Under the pieces are notes generated by a model. That model saw only the letters and a program-made list of their open reading frames with translations, did not search any database and was not told the DNA's origin. The position numbers and the translations under genes were made by a program. A stretch of DNA of 64,000 nt from an uncultured Collinsella sp. (GTDB taxonomy: Bacteria; Actinomycetota; Coriobacteriia; Coriobacteriales; Coriobacteriaceae), in assembly GCA_900542325.1 (NCBI GenBank), contig UQMY01000004.1:22147-86146 (forward strand). Direction: 5' to 3'. This document shows, one piece after another, positions 1 through 15,907 of this stretch (position 1 is the first letter of the stretch; each line of letters opens with the position of its first letter).

Positions 1-103
1 TCTCATCTCCGGTTTCGCTCGCGACATTGCTGTCTGCGTCAACGGCGTTTCCTCTGGTCTCGCTCGTTCGATCCAGCAGGTCTCCGAGCAGAAGGCAGCC
101 TAG
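1..103 (+). CDS. rplJ: 50S ribosomal protein L10, C-terminal end (partial)
   Basis: Only the last 33 codons are present; the reading frame enters from outside the window and ends at a TAG at 101-103. The visible tail is Ala/Gly/Ser-rich and ends in EQKAA, as expected for the end of L10. Identification rests mainly on its position directly ahead of rplL, the conserved rplJ-rplL order. L10 anchors L7/L12 dimers to the ribosomal stalk. Confidence 0.8.
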   Translation, partial: LISGFARDIAVCVNGVSSGLARSIQQVSEQKAA

Positions 104-118
104 TCGCTGTTTTCACCC

Positions 119-160
119 GCGGCGGCAACGCCGCACCCCTGGCGCATTCGCGCCGTGTTT
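119..160 (+). promoter_or_regulatory. Tandem hairpins between rplJ and rplL, possible attenuator
   Basis: Two small GC-rich hairpins follow each other: GCGGCG/CGCCGC at 119-134 with a GCAA loop, and GGCGC/GCGCC at 141-154 with an ATTC loop. The second is followed by GTGTTTTAA. In many bacteria this gap tunes L10 against L12 levels; here the structure is seen and the role is inferred. Confidence 0.35.
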
Positions 161-205
161 TAACTGATCTCCGTGCACAGACACGGAAACCGAAAGGACT
201 TAGAA

Positions 206-583
206 ATGGCTAAGCTTACCACCGATGAGATCATCGATGCTCTTAAGGAAATGACCCTTCTCGAGGCTTCCGAGCTCGTCAAGGCTATCGAGGACACCTT
301 CGGCGTTTCCGCCGCTGCTCCTGCCGCTGTTGTCGCCGCTCCCGCTGCTGGCGCTGCTGAGGCCGAGGAGAAGACCGAGTTTGACGTCGTGCTCGAGGGC
401 TTCGGCGACAACAAGATCCAGGTCATCAAGGCCGTCCGTGAGCTCACCAACCTTGGCCTGAAGGAGGCCAAGGAGGTCGTCGAGGGCGCTCCCAAGGCTG
501 TTCTCGAGGGTGCCAAGAAGGAGGACGCCGAGGCTGCCAAGGAGAAGCTCGAGGCTGCTGGCGCTGCTGTCACCCTCAAGTAA
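206..583 (+). CDS. rplL: 50S ribosomal protein L7/L12
   Basis: 125 aa, the normal L7/L12 length. The N-terminal dimerisation domain (about residues 1-32, [20 protein letters not shown]) is followed by an Ala/Pro-rich hinge near residues 36-52. The C-terminal factor-binding domain carries [20 protein letters not shown]. The ATG at 206 is preceded by a GAAAGGA site at 192-198; an upstream in-frame ATG at 173 has no Shine-Dalgarno support. The protein forms the mobile stalk that recruits EF-G, EF-Tu and other GTPases to the ribosome. It is followed by a strong terminator, so it ends the L10-L12 unit and rpoB is transcribed separately. Confidence 0.97.
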   Translation: MAKLTTDEIIDALKEMTLLEASELVKAIEDTFGVSAAAPAAVVAAPAAGAAEAEEKTEFDVVLEGFGDNKIQVIKAVRELTNLGLKEAKEVVEGAPKAVLEGAKKEDAEAAKEKLEAAGAAVTLK

Positions 584-610
584 TCAGGCTTTCTCGCCAG
601 ATTTCTTTGC

Positions 611-650
611 AGACGGGGTTCGCATTGCGAGCCCCGTCTTTTTTGTTTTT
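611..650 (+). terminator. Rho-independent terminator after rplL
   Basis: A long stem (AGACGGGG at 611-618 pairing with CCCCGTCT at 632-639, continued inward through TTCGC/GCGAG) is followed by a T-rich tract at 639-650. It closes the rplJL transcript. Confidence 0.9.
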
Positions 651-773
651 TGGCCCCTCGGCATCGGTTGCTCAAACTGCCATGTTCTGTGATTTGCGTC
701 GTATCGGGTGCCCTGTCGTTGGGCAATAAAATTGCACCATTCGAGCAATAATTTGCGTTGACCTGCTGAAGAA

Positions 774-801
774 TTGTCTCTGCCTTGTAGCGACATATAG
801 T
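774..801 (+). promoter_or_regulatory. Putative promoter for galU
   Basis: TTGTCT at 774-779 and TATAGT at 796-801 are separated by 16 bp, about 95 bp upstream of the galU start. The rest of the 584-897 gap shows only the rplL terminator and GC-rich leader sequence. Confidence 0.4.
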
Positions 802-897
802 TCCAGCGGTAAGATGCTTGGGTATCGCAATTTGGTCTGCGGCTGTGCGCCGCACGCACGGGGCGCTTTTGCGCCTGCGAAAGGATCTTTGAATAAC

Positions 898-1806
898 ATG
901 AAGGCAATCATCCCCGCCGCCGGTCTTGGCACGCGTTTTCTGCCTGGCACCAAGTGCACGCCCAAAGAAATGCTACCGGTGCTCGACAAGCCGGTCATCC
1001 AGTATGTCGTCGAGGAGGCACTCGACCCCGAGGAGGTCGACGACGCCATCATCGTTACCTCGCCCGGCAAGCCCGAGCTGCTGAACTACTTCCAGCCCGA
1101 CCGTTCGCTCGAGAACCTGTTGCGCGAGCGCGGCAAGAACGCCTATGCCGATGCCGTCGCCCACGCTGGCGGTATGCCGGTCGACTTCCGTTATCAGTAC
1201 GAGCCCAAGGGCCTCGGCCATGCTATTCGCTCTGCTGCCGACGCCGTGGCAGGGGAGAACTTCCTGGTTCTTCTGGGCGACTACGTTGTACCTAACCGCG
1301 ACATCTGCGACAAGATGCTCGCCGTTTCCAAGGAGCACGGTGGCGCTTCGGTTATCGCCGTCGCTGCTTGCTCGCCCGAGGAAGTCAGCCGCTACGGTGT
1401 TATCGCCGGCGAGCGCGTCGGTTCGCTCGAGGGCGCCGAGGACGTTGCCGATGCCGAGCCGGGCGCTGTCTGGCGTATCGGCGGTCTGGTTGAGAAGCCC
1501 GCTCCCGAGGCTGCTCCGTCCAACCTGTACATCGTCGGTCGCTACCTGCTGAGCCCGCTGGTCATGGACTTGCTGGCAGATCAGCAGGCCGGCAAGGGCG
1601 GCGAGATCCAGCTCACCGACGCCATGGCCCGTTCGCTCGACCGCGAGGCCATGTATGCCGTCGTCATCGACCCGCTGTCGGGCTACGACACCGGCACTCC
1701 CTCTGGTTGGATGGCCACCAACGCCCTCATGGCTGCAAGCGACCCCCGCTTTGCCGATGCCTTCTGGGATGCCATCGACGAGCGCGGCGGATTGATGCGC
1801 AAGTAA
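898..1806 (+). CDS. galU: UTP-glucose-1-phosphate uridylyltransferase
   Basis: 302 aa, the same length as typical bacterial GalU. It starts MKAIIPAAGLGTRFLP, the nucleotidyltransferase signature GxGTRxLP, followed by TKCTPKEMLPVLDKPVIQYV. The VEKP motif appears near residue 200 (GGLVEKPAPE), and GEIQLTDA follows in the C-terminal third. It makes UDP-glucose from UTP and glucose-1-phosphate for cell-envelope glycans and galactose metabolism. The start at 898 is chosen because GAAAGGA (879-885) lies at the right distance and the family begins exactly here. It is monocistronic, between two terminators. Confidence 0.95.
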   Translation: MKAIIPAAGLGTRFLPGTKCTPKEMLPVLDKPVIQYVVEEALDPEEVDDAIIVTSPGKPELLNYFQPDRSLENLLRERGKNAYADAVAHAGGMPVDFRYQYEPKGLGHAIRSAADAVAGENFLVLLGDYVVPNRDICDKMLAVSKEHGGASVIAVAACSPEEVSRYGVIAGERVGSLEGAEDVADAEPGAVWRIGGLVEKPAPEAAPSNLYIVGRYLLSPLVMDLLADQQAGKGGEIQLTDAMARSLDREAMYAVVIDPLSGYDTGTPSGWMATNALMAASDPRFADAFWDAIDERGGLMRK

Positions 1807-1826
1807 GCCTTCGGGCATCGACATTT

Positions 1827-1860
1827 ACGGGCGCGGACTTCGGTTCGTGCCCGTTTTTTA
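1827..1860 (+). terminator. Terminator after galU
   Basis: ACGGGC at 1827-1832 pairs with GCCCGT at 1849-1854 around a partly paired loop and is followed by TTTTTTA. Confidence 0.8.
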
Positions 1861-1901
1861 TAAGAGCTGCGATTGCCGGCCCTCTGTTCACAGAAAATAT
1901 A

Positions 1902-1915
1902 TGAACAGATGTTCG
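1902..1915. promoter_or_regulatory. LexA/SOS-box-like palindrome upstream of rpoB
   Basis: The sequence TGAACAGATGTTCG contains GAAC-N4-GTTC, with the four central bases fitting the purine-N-purine-pyrimidine pattern of the Gram-positive SOS box. It lies between the galU terminator and the rpoB promoter. No SOS gene is next to it, so function is uncertain. Confidence 0.35.
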
Positions 1916-1992
1916 ATATACATACATCTACCTGCGTGTTTTCTGTCGAAAAACTTTGCTACTCCAAAAACTCAATCGCGTCAAGGCTTTTC

Positions 1993-2020
1993 TTGCCCAA
2001 CGGTCGGTACCTGATAAACT
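1993..2020 (+). promoter_or_regulatory. Putative promoter of rpoBC
   Basis: TTGCCC (1993-1998) and TAAACT (2015-2020) are spaced by 16 bp, about 70 bp before the rpoB start. Because rplL ends at a terminator far upstream, rpoBC needs its own promoter. Confidence 0.55.
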
Positions 2021-2093
2021 ATTAGGTTGCGATAACTGGCGAAGCTATGCCTCGCCAACCCACCGAGCATTTCCGTGAAGGAGGAAAAACCTG

Positions 2094-5585
<3,492 letters not shown>

Positions 5586-5591
5586 TTGACT

Positions 5592-10067
<4,476 letters not shown>

Positions 10068-10073
10068 TTAGTT

Positions 10074-10095
10074 CCGCCGTTCTAACGAACGGCGG
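10074..10095 (+). terminator. Hairpin directly after rpoC
   Basis: A perfect 9-bp stem (CCGCCGTTC / GAACGGCGG) with loop TAAC begins 7 bases after the rpoC stop. No T-tract follows, so it may be a 3'-end stabiliser rather than the terminator itself. Confidence 0.5.
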
Positions 10096-10111
10096 CGACC
10101 TCCGTCGCTGC

Positions 10112-10211
10112 GCGGCCCCCAGAGCTACAATCTGTCATTCAAAAGGCAGGGCATGACCAAAAGGTCAATGCCCTGCCTTTTTCATGCCACCTTGTACGCT
10201 CTGGGGGCCGC
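10112..10211 (+). terminator. Nested inverted repeat enclosing a strong terminator
   Basis: An outer stem pairs 10112-10130 with 10192-10211 (one extra base on the right arm). Inside is a second hairpin, 10141-10182: AAAAGGCAGGGCAT and its complement around GACC-AAAA-GGTC, ending in CCTTTTT. The inner hairpin is a bidirectional-looking terminator for rpoBC; the outer clamp is unusual. Confidence 0.7.
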
Positions 10212-10254
10212 TCGCTTGCGTATGCTCAACCTGTTGCGTTCCGTTGATCCCTTG

Positions 10255-10282
10255 CCAAAAAGGGACAGGTTTATTTGGTCGG
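10255..10282 (+). repeat. Left inverted repeat flanking the ECF sigma module
   Basis: This 28-bp stretch (core AGGGACAGGTTTATT) recurs in inverted orientation at 12073-12101, with one substitution and one single-base indel. The pair encloses the sigma / anti-sigma genes. Confidence 0.7.
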
Positions 10283-10299
10283 TTTTTCATGCTTGAATT

Positions 10300-10326
10300 T
10301 GAAACATTTCGCCCGACAAGAGCGTA
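10300..10326 (+). promoter_or_regulatory. ECF-type (SigW-like) promoter of the sigma gene
   Basis: TGAAAC at 10300-10305, a 17-bp spacer, then CGTA at 10323-10326. This resembles the TGAAAC / CGTA boxes recognised by many ECF sigma factors and suggests autoregulation of the gene that starts 51 bp downstream. Confidence 0.55.
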
Positions 10327-10376
10327 TCTATGGTGAGGGCCTCATCGAGAACCATTAATGTCACCGGGAGGTGATT

Positions 10377-10895
10377 ATGGAAGAACAAGCTTTTAGACAG
10401 GCGGTCGAAGACCACCGGGATGTCGTGTTTCGAATCGCTTTGACGTACCTGCGCGATCGCGCCGACGCCGACGATGTCGCTCAAGACGTCTTTCTAAAGT
10501 TACTCAAAAGCGATACGCATTTTGAAAGCTGGGAGCATCTTCGCCGATGGCTTATCCGGGTCACGATCAATGAATGCAAATCGCTCTTTCGAAAGCCATG
10601 GAGGCGTGTGGAGGATATTGAGAACCTGGCCGATTCGCTTTCGACGGCGCAGGATGAGACTAGGGCCGTCCTATTAGACGTCATGCGGCTTCCGGAACGA
10701 TTCCGTATCCCCATCGTGCTCTATTACTATCTGGGCTTTTCGACCTCAGAGATTGCCGAGTTATTGCATGTGCCAGCCGCGACCGTTCGAACGCGTTTAG
10801 CTCGCGGTAGATCGAAGCTCAAGTTCATCCTAGAGGAGGGCGACCGTGAAATCCAACCAGATCAAGCAGGCCTTCGAGTCCGTCCAAGCCGATAG
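10377..10895 (+). CDS. ECF-family RNA polymerase sigma factor
   Basis: 172 aa from ATG 10377; GGGAGG at 10366-10371 gives good spacing, while the GTG at 10371 overlaps that site. Region 2 is seen as RDRADADDVAQDVFLKLL (residues about 25-45). Region 4 is GFSTSEIAELLHVPAATVRTRLARGRSKL near residues 122-150. There is no region 1 or 3, which is the ECF architecture. The gene overlaps the downstream membrane protein gene by 50 bp in another frame, a typical sigma/anti-sigma coupling. The upstream TGAAAC/CGTA promoter implies positive feedback. The activating signal is not evident. Confidence 0.9.
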   Translation: MEEQAFRQAVEDHRDVVFRIALTYLRDRADADDVAQDVFLKLLKSDTHFESWEHLRRWLIRVTINECKSLFRKPWRRVEDIENLADSLSTAQDETRAVLLDVMRLPERFRIPIVLYYYLGFSTSEIAELLHVPAATVRTRLARGRSKLKFILEEGDREIQPDQAGLRVRPSR

Positions 10896-11922
10896 CGATC
10901 TTGCTGACCGTGTTCTTTATGCCGCTGCTGGCGAGCCGCTTCACCGAAAGGGTCACGCGAAGCCTCTGTATGTTGCCGTAATCGGATGTCTTGCCGGAGT
11001 GCTGGCGACCGGAGGGGTCGCCTACGCTGTTGTCAATTCCAGTTATTTTGCCTCTGCCTGGGGAAACCATGGCAACGGAGAGTCCGTTACCTGGACAAAT
11101 GGCGGCTCGTCGGGGACGAAATATACCTACACCAGAGAGTTTGGTGATGGTATCGCGCCCCAAAGCCTGGAGGGTGCAGTCCAGAAGGTCAATCTGTCCG
11201 TCGAGGGCAACGGCTATACACTCGACATTCATGATATGGCTATCGACCAAAACGGCTGCGGTGCTGTGACGTTTACGCTGTCCAATCCAAATGGTGTTAA
11301 CTACTACAAGCCGGCAGCAGAGACAGGCGAACTTGTTCTCTATGGTGAAGAAGAACAAGGCATCGGTACACCCAGCATGAACTTCGGCGAGGAATGGGCT
11401 GATACACGCTGCACCATTGATAAGGACACATCAAGCGATACTGTCATTAATGGCACGATGTACTTTGCTTCTATGGATCGCGAGCGAGGTTTTCAACATG
11501 CGGTCACCTGGAATATCTCGTGGACCGAGGGCGAAGGAGAGGATGCGAAGCCGTTCGAGGCATCGACGCCCGAGTTTAGCGTTGGAGCGTACGTCGATAC
11601 TAAGGAACTCCGCTCCGATGACTCGCCTCTCGAGATCAGCCCGTTTTCCATCCAGACGCACATCGATGATCTGGGCATTGACGCAGTCACGAAGAAGTTG
11701 ACGGTTACCTACAAGGATGGATCGGAGCAGATTATCGAAGATGACGACGCAGGGGCGTTCAACTTATATTTTTCTTATACGCGCAATAGCGGAGAGAACA
11801 TCTGGGTGCCAACGAAGTTGATTGATGTCGACCAAGTGGTCTCAGTAACGCTTGAGGGCACACGCTGCACTTCAACAGGGGGCGCCGAAACGTCGGAACC
11901 CTTTACCATCGTCTATTCGTAA
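10846..11922 (+). CDS. Probable membrane anti-sigma factor / DUF4179-like protein
   Basis: 358 aa from GTG 10846 (GAGGAGG at 10833-10839). A short cytosolic N-terminal part of about 40 residues precedes one transmembrane segment (PLYVAVIGCLAGVLATGGVA, about residues 43-65). A large extracytoplasmic domain rich in Thr, Ser, Gly and acidic residues follows, ending in beta-like segments. The order (cytosolic N terminus, one membrane pass, outer domain) and the overlap with the ECF sigma gene support an anti-sigma role. No zinc-binding HxxxCxxC motif is visible in the N terminus, so it is not a classical ZAS-type anti-sigma. Function is inferred from context. Confidence 0.65.
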   Translation: MKSNQIKQAFESVQADSDLADRVLYAAAGEPLHRKGHAKPLYVAVIGCLAGVLATGGVAYAVVNSSYFASAWGNHGNGESVTWTNGGSSGTKYTYTREFGDGIAPQSLEGAVQKVNLSVEGNGYTLDIHDMAIDQNGCGAVTFTLSNPNGVNYYKPAAETGELVLYGEEEQGIGTPSMNFGEEWADTRCTIDKDTSSDTVINGTMYFASMDRERGFQHAVTWNISWTEGEGEDAKPFEASTPEFSVGAYVDTKELRSDDSPLEISPFSIQTHIDDLGIDAVTKKLTVTYKDGSEQIIEDDDAGAFNLYFSYTRNSGENIWVPTKLIDVDQVVSVTLEGTRCTSTGGAETSEPFTIVYS

Positions 11923-11926
11923 GATT

Positions 11927-11962
11927 TGGGGCCGCTTCCTATTAGGGAAGGCGGCCCATTTT
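11927..11962 (+). terminator. Terminator after the anti-sigma gene
   Basis: GGGGCCGCTTCCT and GGGAAGGCGGCCC form a stem around ATTA, followed by ATTTTG. From here to 12072 no gene or further clear signal is seen. Confidence 0.75.
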
Positions 11963-12072
11963 GCATTAAATGGACGGTTAGACCGAGCGATATACTTCCG
12001 AAGACGCCGCCGATTTCCATGCGACAGATGAGAGCAGATCAACGCTGGAGTGCGACGTTTCCCCAGATAAAA

Positions 12073-12101
12073 CCGACCATAATAAACCTGTCCCTATTTG
12101 G
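12073..12101 (-). repeat. Right inverted repeat flanking the ECF sigma module
   Basis: This is the reverse complement of the 10255-10282 repeat apart from one substitution and one inserted base. Together the two bracket a 1.85-kb cassette of promoter, sigma factor, membrane protein and terminator. Confidence 0.7.
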
Positions 12102-12130
12102 AAGGGAACGTTGCCCCAACGAGCACGTCG

Positions 12131-12267
12131 GATTCCCGGGCCGGGCGGCACAGGGGTTAAGTTTGTCGCGAGTTCCGCACGAGCCGGAGGCCACTTAATG
12201 TGGCCTCCGTGCGAGCCAGGACTGTAGAGCAGCAAACTTAAAACCTGGGCCGCCCGGTCCGGGGATC
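12131..12267. ncRNA. Structured 137-nt element, copy A, upstream of the str operon
   Basis: The outer arms 12131-12165 and 12233-12267 pair over about 35 bp with few mismatches. Inside, CGCGAGTTCCGCAC (12167-12180) and AGGACTGTAGAGCAG (12218-12232) are unpaired and identical to copy B at 29403-29539. An inner 9-bp hairpin (12186-12208) has a TTAAT loop, and two of its base pairs differ from copy B with compensation on both strands. The total length is 137 nt in both copies. No open reading frame is conserved. It may be a structured RNA or a DNA hairpin element; family unknown to me. The strand of transcription is not determined. Confidence 0.6.
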
Positions 12268-12328
12268 CTCCCAAGCGCACAGGAGGGGATTCCTTTTGTG
12301 TAGGCTTTGCGGAAATGTGCCGATTTTA

Positions 12329-12381
12329 GGATACGCCCGGCGGCGTGGTCTGTTGACGGCACAGCTAACGCCACGTATCCT
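12329..12381 (+). promoter_or_regulatory. str operon promoter and upstream motif
   Basis: TTGACG (12353-12358) and TATCCT (12376-12381) have the ideal 17-bp spacing, about 90 bp before rpsL. Just upstream, 12329-12348 begins GGATACGCCCG, a motif repeated in front of rplC and rplB. Confidence 0.7.
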
Positions 12382-12474
12382 ATCGAACTGCGTGTTTCGT
12401 AGGGGGATGCTGACCCCTCGATTCAAGCCGTTGCACTTTACAGAAAGCTGGAATCATTCGAGAAGGAGTACGCT

Positions 12475-12852
12475 TTGCCTACTATTAACCAGCTGGTTCG
12501 CCAGGGCCGTCGTTCCGTGCCCAAGAAGTCCAAGAACGCTGCTCTGCAGCACAACTCCCAGAAGCGCGGCGTGTGCACCCGCGTCTTCACCACGAGCCCC
12601 AAGAAGCCGAACTCGGCTCTTCGTAAGGTTGCCCGTGTTCGCCTTGTCAACGGCATCGAAGTTACTGCTTACATCCCGGGTGAGGGCCACAACCTGCAGG
12701 AGCACTCCATCGTGCTCGTCCGCGGCGGTCGTGTCCGTGACCTCCCTGGTGTCCGTTATCACGTCATCCGTGGCGCCTACGACGCTGCTCCGGTCCAGAA
12801 CCGTATGCAGGCCCGTTCCAAGTACGGTGCTAAGCGCCCCAAGGCTAAATAA
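12475..12852 (+). CDS. rpsL: 30S ribosomal protein S12
   Basis: 125 aa from TTG 12475, with AGAAGGAG at 12460-12467. S12 hallmarks are [20 protein letters not shown] and the C-terminal [14 protein letters not shown]. It sits at the decoding centre and controls tRNA selection accuracy. Lys43 of the PKKPNS loop is present. The second streptomycin-contact loop reads [13 protein letters not shown], with Arg at position 88 (codon 12736-12738) where most bacteria have Lys. Lys-to-Arg at this site is an established streptomycin-resistance substitution in other bacteria. First gene of the str operon. Confidence 0.98.
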   Translation: MPTINQLVRQGRRSVPKKSKNAALQHNSQKRGVCTRVFTTSPKKPNSALRKVARVRLVNGIEVTAYIPGEGHNLQEHSIVLVRGGRVRDLPGVRYHVIRGAYDAAPVQNRMQARSKYGAKRPKAK

Positions 12853-12925
12853 GCCAGATAACGTTTTGATACTTTCGCCGTGTGCCGCCTAAGCGCCGCA
12901 CGGTAGACACTTAAGGAGATTTCAC

Positions 12926-13399
12926 ATGCCGCGTCGTGCAGCAGCTAATCGTCGTGAGGTTCAGCCTGACGCCGTTTACAACAACCGCCTGGTGACTCAG
13001 CTCATCAACAAGGTCCTTCTTGACGGCAAGAAGGCCACCGCTGAGCGCATCGTTTACACCGCTTTCGAGATCGTTGCCGAGAAGTCCGAGGGTGGCGACG
13101 CTCTCGCTACCTTCAAGAAGGCTATGGACAACGTCAAGCCCACGCTCGAGGTTAAGCCCAAGCGTGTCGGTGGCGCTACCTATCAGGTCCCGATGGAGGT
13201 CAACTCCCGTCGTTCCACCGCTCTGGGTATCCGCTGGATCGTCAACTTCTCCCGCGCTCGCAAGGAGAAGACCATGGCCGAGCGTCTCGCCAATGAGATC
13301 CTCGACGCTTCCAACGGCCTGGGCGCTTCCGTCAAGAAGCGTGAGGACGTCTTCAAGATGGCCGAGGCCAACCGCGCGTTCTCTCACTATCGTTGGTAA
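12926..13399 (+). CDS. rpsG: 30S ribosomal protein S7
   Basis: 157 aa, standard for S7. It begins [15 protein letters not shown] and contains [14 protein letters not shown] and [20 protein letters not shown] segments typical of the 16S 3'-domain organiser. AAGGAGA at 12913-12919 precedes the ATG. It lies 73 bp after rpsL and 19 bp before fusA, inside the str operon. In model bacteria S7 is also the operon's translational repressor; whether that holds here is not visible. Confidence 0.97.
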   Translation: MPRRAAANRREVQPDAVYNNRLVTQLINKVLLDGKKATAERIVYTAFEIVAEKSEGGDALATFKKAMDNVKPTLEVKPKRVGGATYQVPMEVNSRRSTALGIRWIVNFSRARKEKTMAERLANEILDASNGLGASVKKREDVFKMAEANRAFSHYRW

Positions 13400-13418
13400 G
13401 TTAAGGTAAGGAACTAAC

Positions 13419-15518
13419 ATGGCTAAGCCTAAGTACAAGCTTTCCGATACCCGTAACATCGGCATCATGGCCCACATCGATGCCGGTAAGACCACCACGA
13501 CCGAGCGTATTCTTTACTACACCGGTAAGACCCACAAGATCGGTGAGGTTCATGAGGGCGCTGCCACCATGGACTGGATGGTTCAGGAGCAGGAGCGCGG
13601 CGTAACCATTACCTCCGCTGCTACCACGTGCTTCTGGAACAAGGACGGTAAGGACTACCGCATCCAGATCATCGACACCCCGGGCCACGTTGACTTCACC
13701 GCCGAGGTCGAGCGCTGCCTGCGCGTCCTCGATGGCGCTGTCGCCGTCTTCGACGCCGTTGCCGGCGTCCAGCCCCAGTCTGAGACCGTTTGGCGTCAGG
13801 CTTCTACCTTCAACGTCCCCCGCATCGCCTTCATCAACAAGTATGACCGCGTGGGCGCTGACTTCTTCAACGCTATCGAGACCATGAAGGATCGTCTCGA
13901 CGCTAACGCCGTGGCCGCTCAGGTCCCGATGGGCGCCGAGGACAACTTCTGGGGCGTCATCGACCTGGTCACCATGACCGCATGGGACTTCAAGGCCGAC
14001 GAGAAGGGTATGACCTACCCCGAGCCGATGGACGAGATCCCGGCTGAGTTTGCCGACATCGCTGCCACCAAGCGCGAGGAGCTCCTTGACGCTGCTGCCA
14101 GCTTTGACGACGAGCTCATGGAGAAGATCCTCATGGAGGAGGACTTCACCGTCGAGGAGCTCAAGGCTGCTCTGCGCAAGGGCGTTCTGGCCAACGAGCT
14201 CAACCTCGTCTTCGTGGGTTCCGCCTACAAGAACAAGGGCGTTCAGGAGCTGCTCGACGCTGTCGTCGACTACCTGCCCAGCCCGCTCGACGTTGAGGCC
14301 GTCACCGGTACCGATCCGGACACCGGCGAGGAGATTCAGCGTCATCCTTCCTTCGACGAGCCCTTCTCCGGCCTGGTCTTCAAGATCATGACCGACCCGT
14401 TCGTCGGTAAGCTCACCTACGTCCGCGTTTACTCCGGCCGCGCCGAGTCCGGCTCCTACGTTGTCAACGCTTCCAACGGTCAGCGCGAGCGCCTCGGCCG
14501 CATCCTCGAGATGAACGCCGCCGAGCGTATCGACCGTGACGACGCTGCCGCCGGCGACATCGTCGCTTGCGTCGGCTTCAAGAACTCCACCACCGGTGAC
14601 ACCCTTTGCGCCGAGGGCAAGGAGATCGTCCTCGAGAAGATCGAGTTCGCTAAGCCCGTTATTGACGTTGCCATCGAGCCCAAGACCAAGGCCGAGCAGG
14701 ACAAGATGTCCCTGGCTCTGACCAAGCTCGCCGAGGAGGACCCGACCTTCCAGGTGTCCACCAACCACGAGACCGGCCAGACCATCATCGCCGGCATGGG
14801 CGAGCTGCACCTCGAGATCATCGTCGACCGTCTGCTCCGCGAGTTCAAGGTTGACGCTAACGTCGGTAAGCCCCAGGTTGCCTACCGCGAGACCGCCGGT
14901 CACGACGTCGAGAAGGCTGAGGGCAAGTTCGTCCGTCAGTCCGGCGGTCGCGGTCAGTACGGCCACGCCGTCATCAAGCTCGAGAAGATGGAGGAGGGCT
15001 TCGGCTACGAGTTCGTCAACGCTATCGTCGGCGGCGTCGTGCCCAAGGAGTACATCCCGTCCATCGACAAGGGCATCCAGGAGGCCCTGAACACCGGTGT
15101 TATCGCCGGCTTCCCGGTCCTCGACGTTAAGGTCACCCTGTTCGACGGTTCTTACCACGAGGTCGACTCCTCCGAGGCCGCCTTTAAGATCGCCGGTTCC
15201 ATGGCTATCAAGGACGCCCTCAAGAAGTCCGATCCGCAGCTGCTCGAGCCGATCATGGCTGTCGAGGTCGAGACCCCCGAGCAGTACATGGGCGACGTTA
15301 TGGGCAACCTCTCCGGTCGCCGCGGCAAGATCGAGGGCATGGAGGATCGCAAGAACAGCAAGCTCATCCGTGCCAAGGTGCCGCTGGGCGAGATGTTCGG
15401 TTACGCTACCGACCTTCGCTCCCAGACCCAGGGCCGTGCATCCTACACGATGCAGTTCGACTCTTATGAGCCCGCGCCCAAGTCCATCGTGGACGAGGTC
15501 ATGAGCAAGAACGCCTAA
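13419..15518 (+). CDS. fusA: Elongation factor G
   Basis: 699 aa. G1 is [15 protein letters not shown], the switch II region is [13 protein letters not shown] near residues 85-98, and G4 is NKYD. The protein then continues through domains II-V (HLEIIVDRL in domain [13 protein letters not shown] in domain [13 protein letters not shown] in domain V). It catalyses GTP-driven translocation and, with RRF, ribosome recycling. AAGGAA precedes the ATG. In many bacteria tuf follows fusA; here rpsJ follows instead, so EF-Tu must be encoded elsewhere. Confidence 0.98.
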   Translation: MAKPKYKLSDTRNIGIMAHIDAGKTTTTERILYYTGKTHKIGEVHEGAATMDWMVQEQERGVTITSAATTCFWNKDGKDYRIQIIDTPGHVDFTAEVERCLRVLDGAVAVFDAVAGVQPQSETVWRQASTFNVPRIAFINKYDRVGADFFNAIETMKDRLDANAVAAQVPMGAEDNFWGVIDLVTMTAWDFKADEKGMTYPEPMDEIPAEFADIAATKREELLDAAASFDDELMEKILMEEDFTVEELKAALRKGVLANELNLVFVGSAYKNKGVQELLDAVVDYLPSPLDVEAVTGTDPDTGEEIQRHPSFDEPFSGLVFKIMTDPFVGKLTYVRVYSGRAESGSYVVNASNGQRERLGRILEMNAAERIDRDDAAAGDIVACVGFKNSTTGDTLCAEGKEIVLEKIEFAKPVIDVAIEPKTKAEQDKMSLALTKLAEEDPTFQVSTNHETGQTIIAGMGELHLEIIVDRLLREFKVDANVGKPQVAYRETAGHDVEKAEGKFVRQSGGRGQYGHAVIKLEKMEEGFGYEFVNAIVGGVVPKEYIPSIDKGIQEALNTGVIAGFPVLDVKVTLFDGSYHEVDSSEAAFKIAGSMAIKDALKKSDPQLLEPIMAVEVETPEQYMGDVMGNLSGRRGKIEGMEDRKNSKLIRAKVPLGEMFGYATDLRSQTQGRASYTMQFDSYEPAPKSIVDEVMSKNA

Positions 15519-15579
15519 GTTCGAGCTCCCTGTTACGTAATCCTGCGAGAACATCTCTCGCACTCTTTGGAGGTTTAAG

Positions 15580-15888
15580 TTGGCTACCCAGAAGATCCGC
15601 ATTCGCCTCAAGGGCTATGATCACGAGGTCGTCGATCAGTCCGCGAAGCTCATCGTCGAGACCGCTCAGAAGACCGGCGCTCGCGTTTCCGGTCCTGTCC
15701 CCCTGCCCACCGAGCGCAACCTGTACACGGTTATCCGCTCGCCGCACGTGAACAAGGACTCCCGTGAGCAGTTCGAGATGCGCACCCACAAGCGCCTCAT
15801 CGACATCCTCGACCCCACCTCGGGCACCGTTGATTCGCTTATGCGTCTCGACCTCCCCGCTGGCGTCGACATCGACATCAAGCTCTAA
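15580..15888 (+). CDS. rpsJ: 30S ribosomal protein S10
   Basis: 102 aa from TTG 15580, with TTTGGAGG at 15565-15572. [19 protein letters not shown] and the C-terminal segment ending DIDIKL are typical S10/NusE. It acts in the 30S head and in transcription antitermination with NusB. S10 usually heads the S10 operon in front of rplC; here it ends the str operon and a terminator follows. rplC lies about 14 kb downstream beyond the fatty acid cluster. Confidence 0.97.
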   Translation: MATQKIRIRLKGYDHEVVDQSAKLIVETAQKTGARVSGPVPLPTERNLYTVIRSPHVNKDSREQFEMRTHKRLIDILDPTSGTVDSLMRLDLPAGVDIDIKL

Positions 15889-15907
15889 GCGATATCGCTC
15901 ATAGCTT

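Noticed and set aside
13401..15611. A 736-codon open frame antisense to fusA
   Set aside because: Same codon-bias effect; the fusA frame explains every base.
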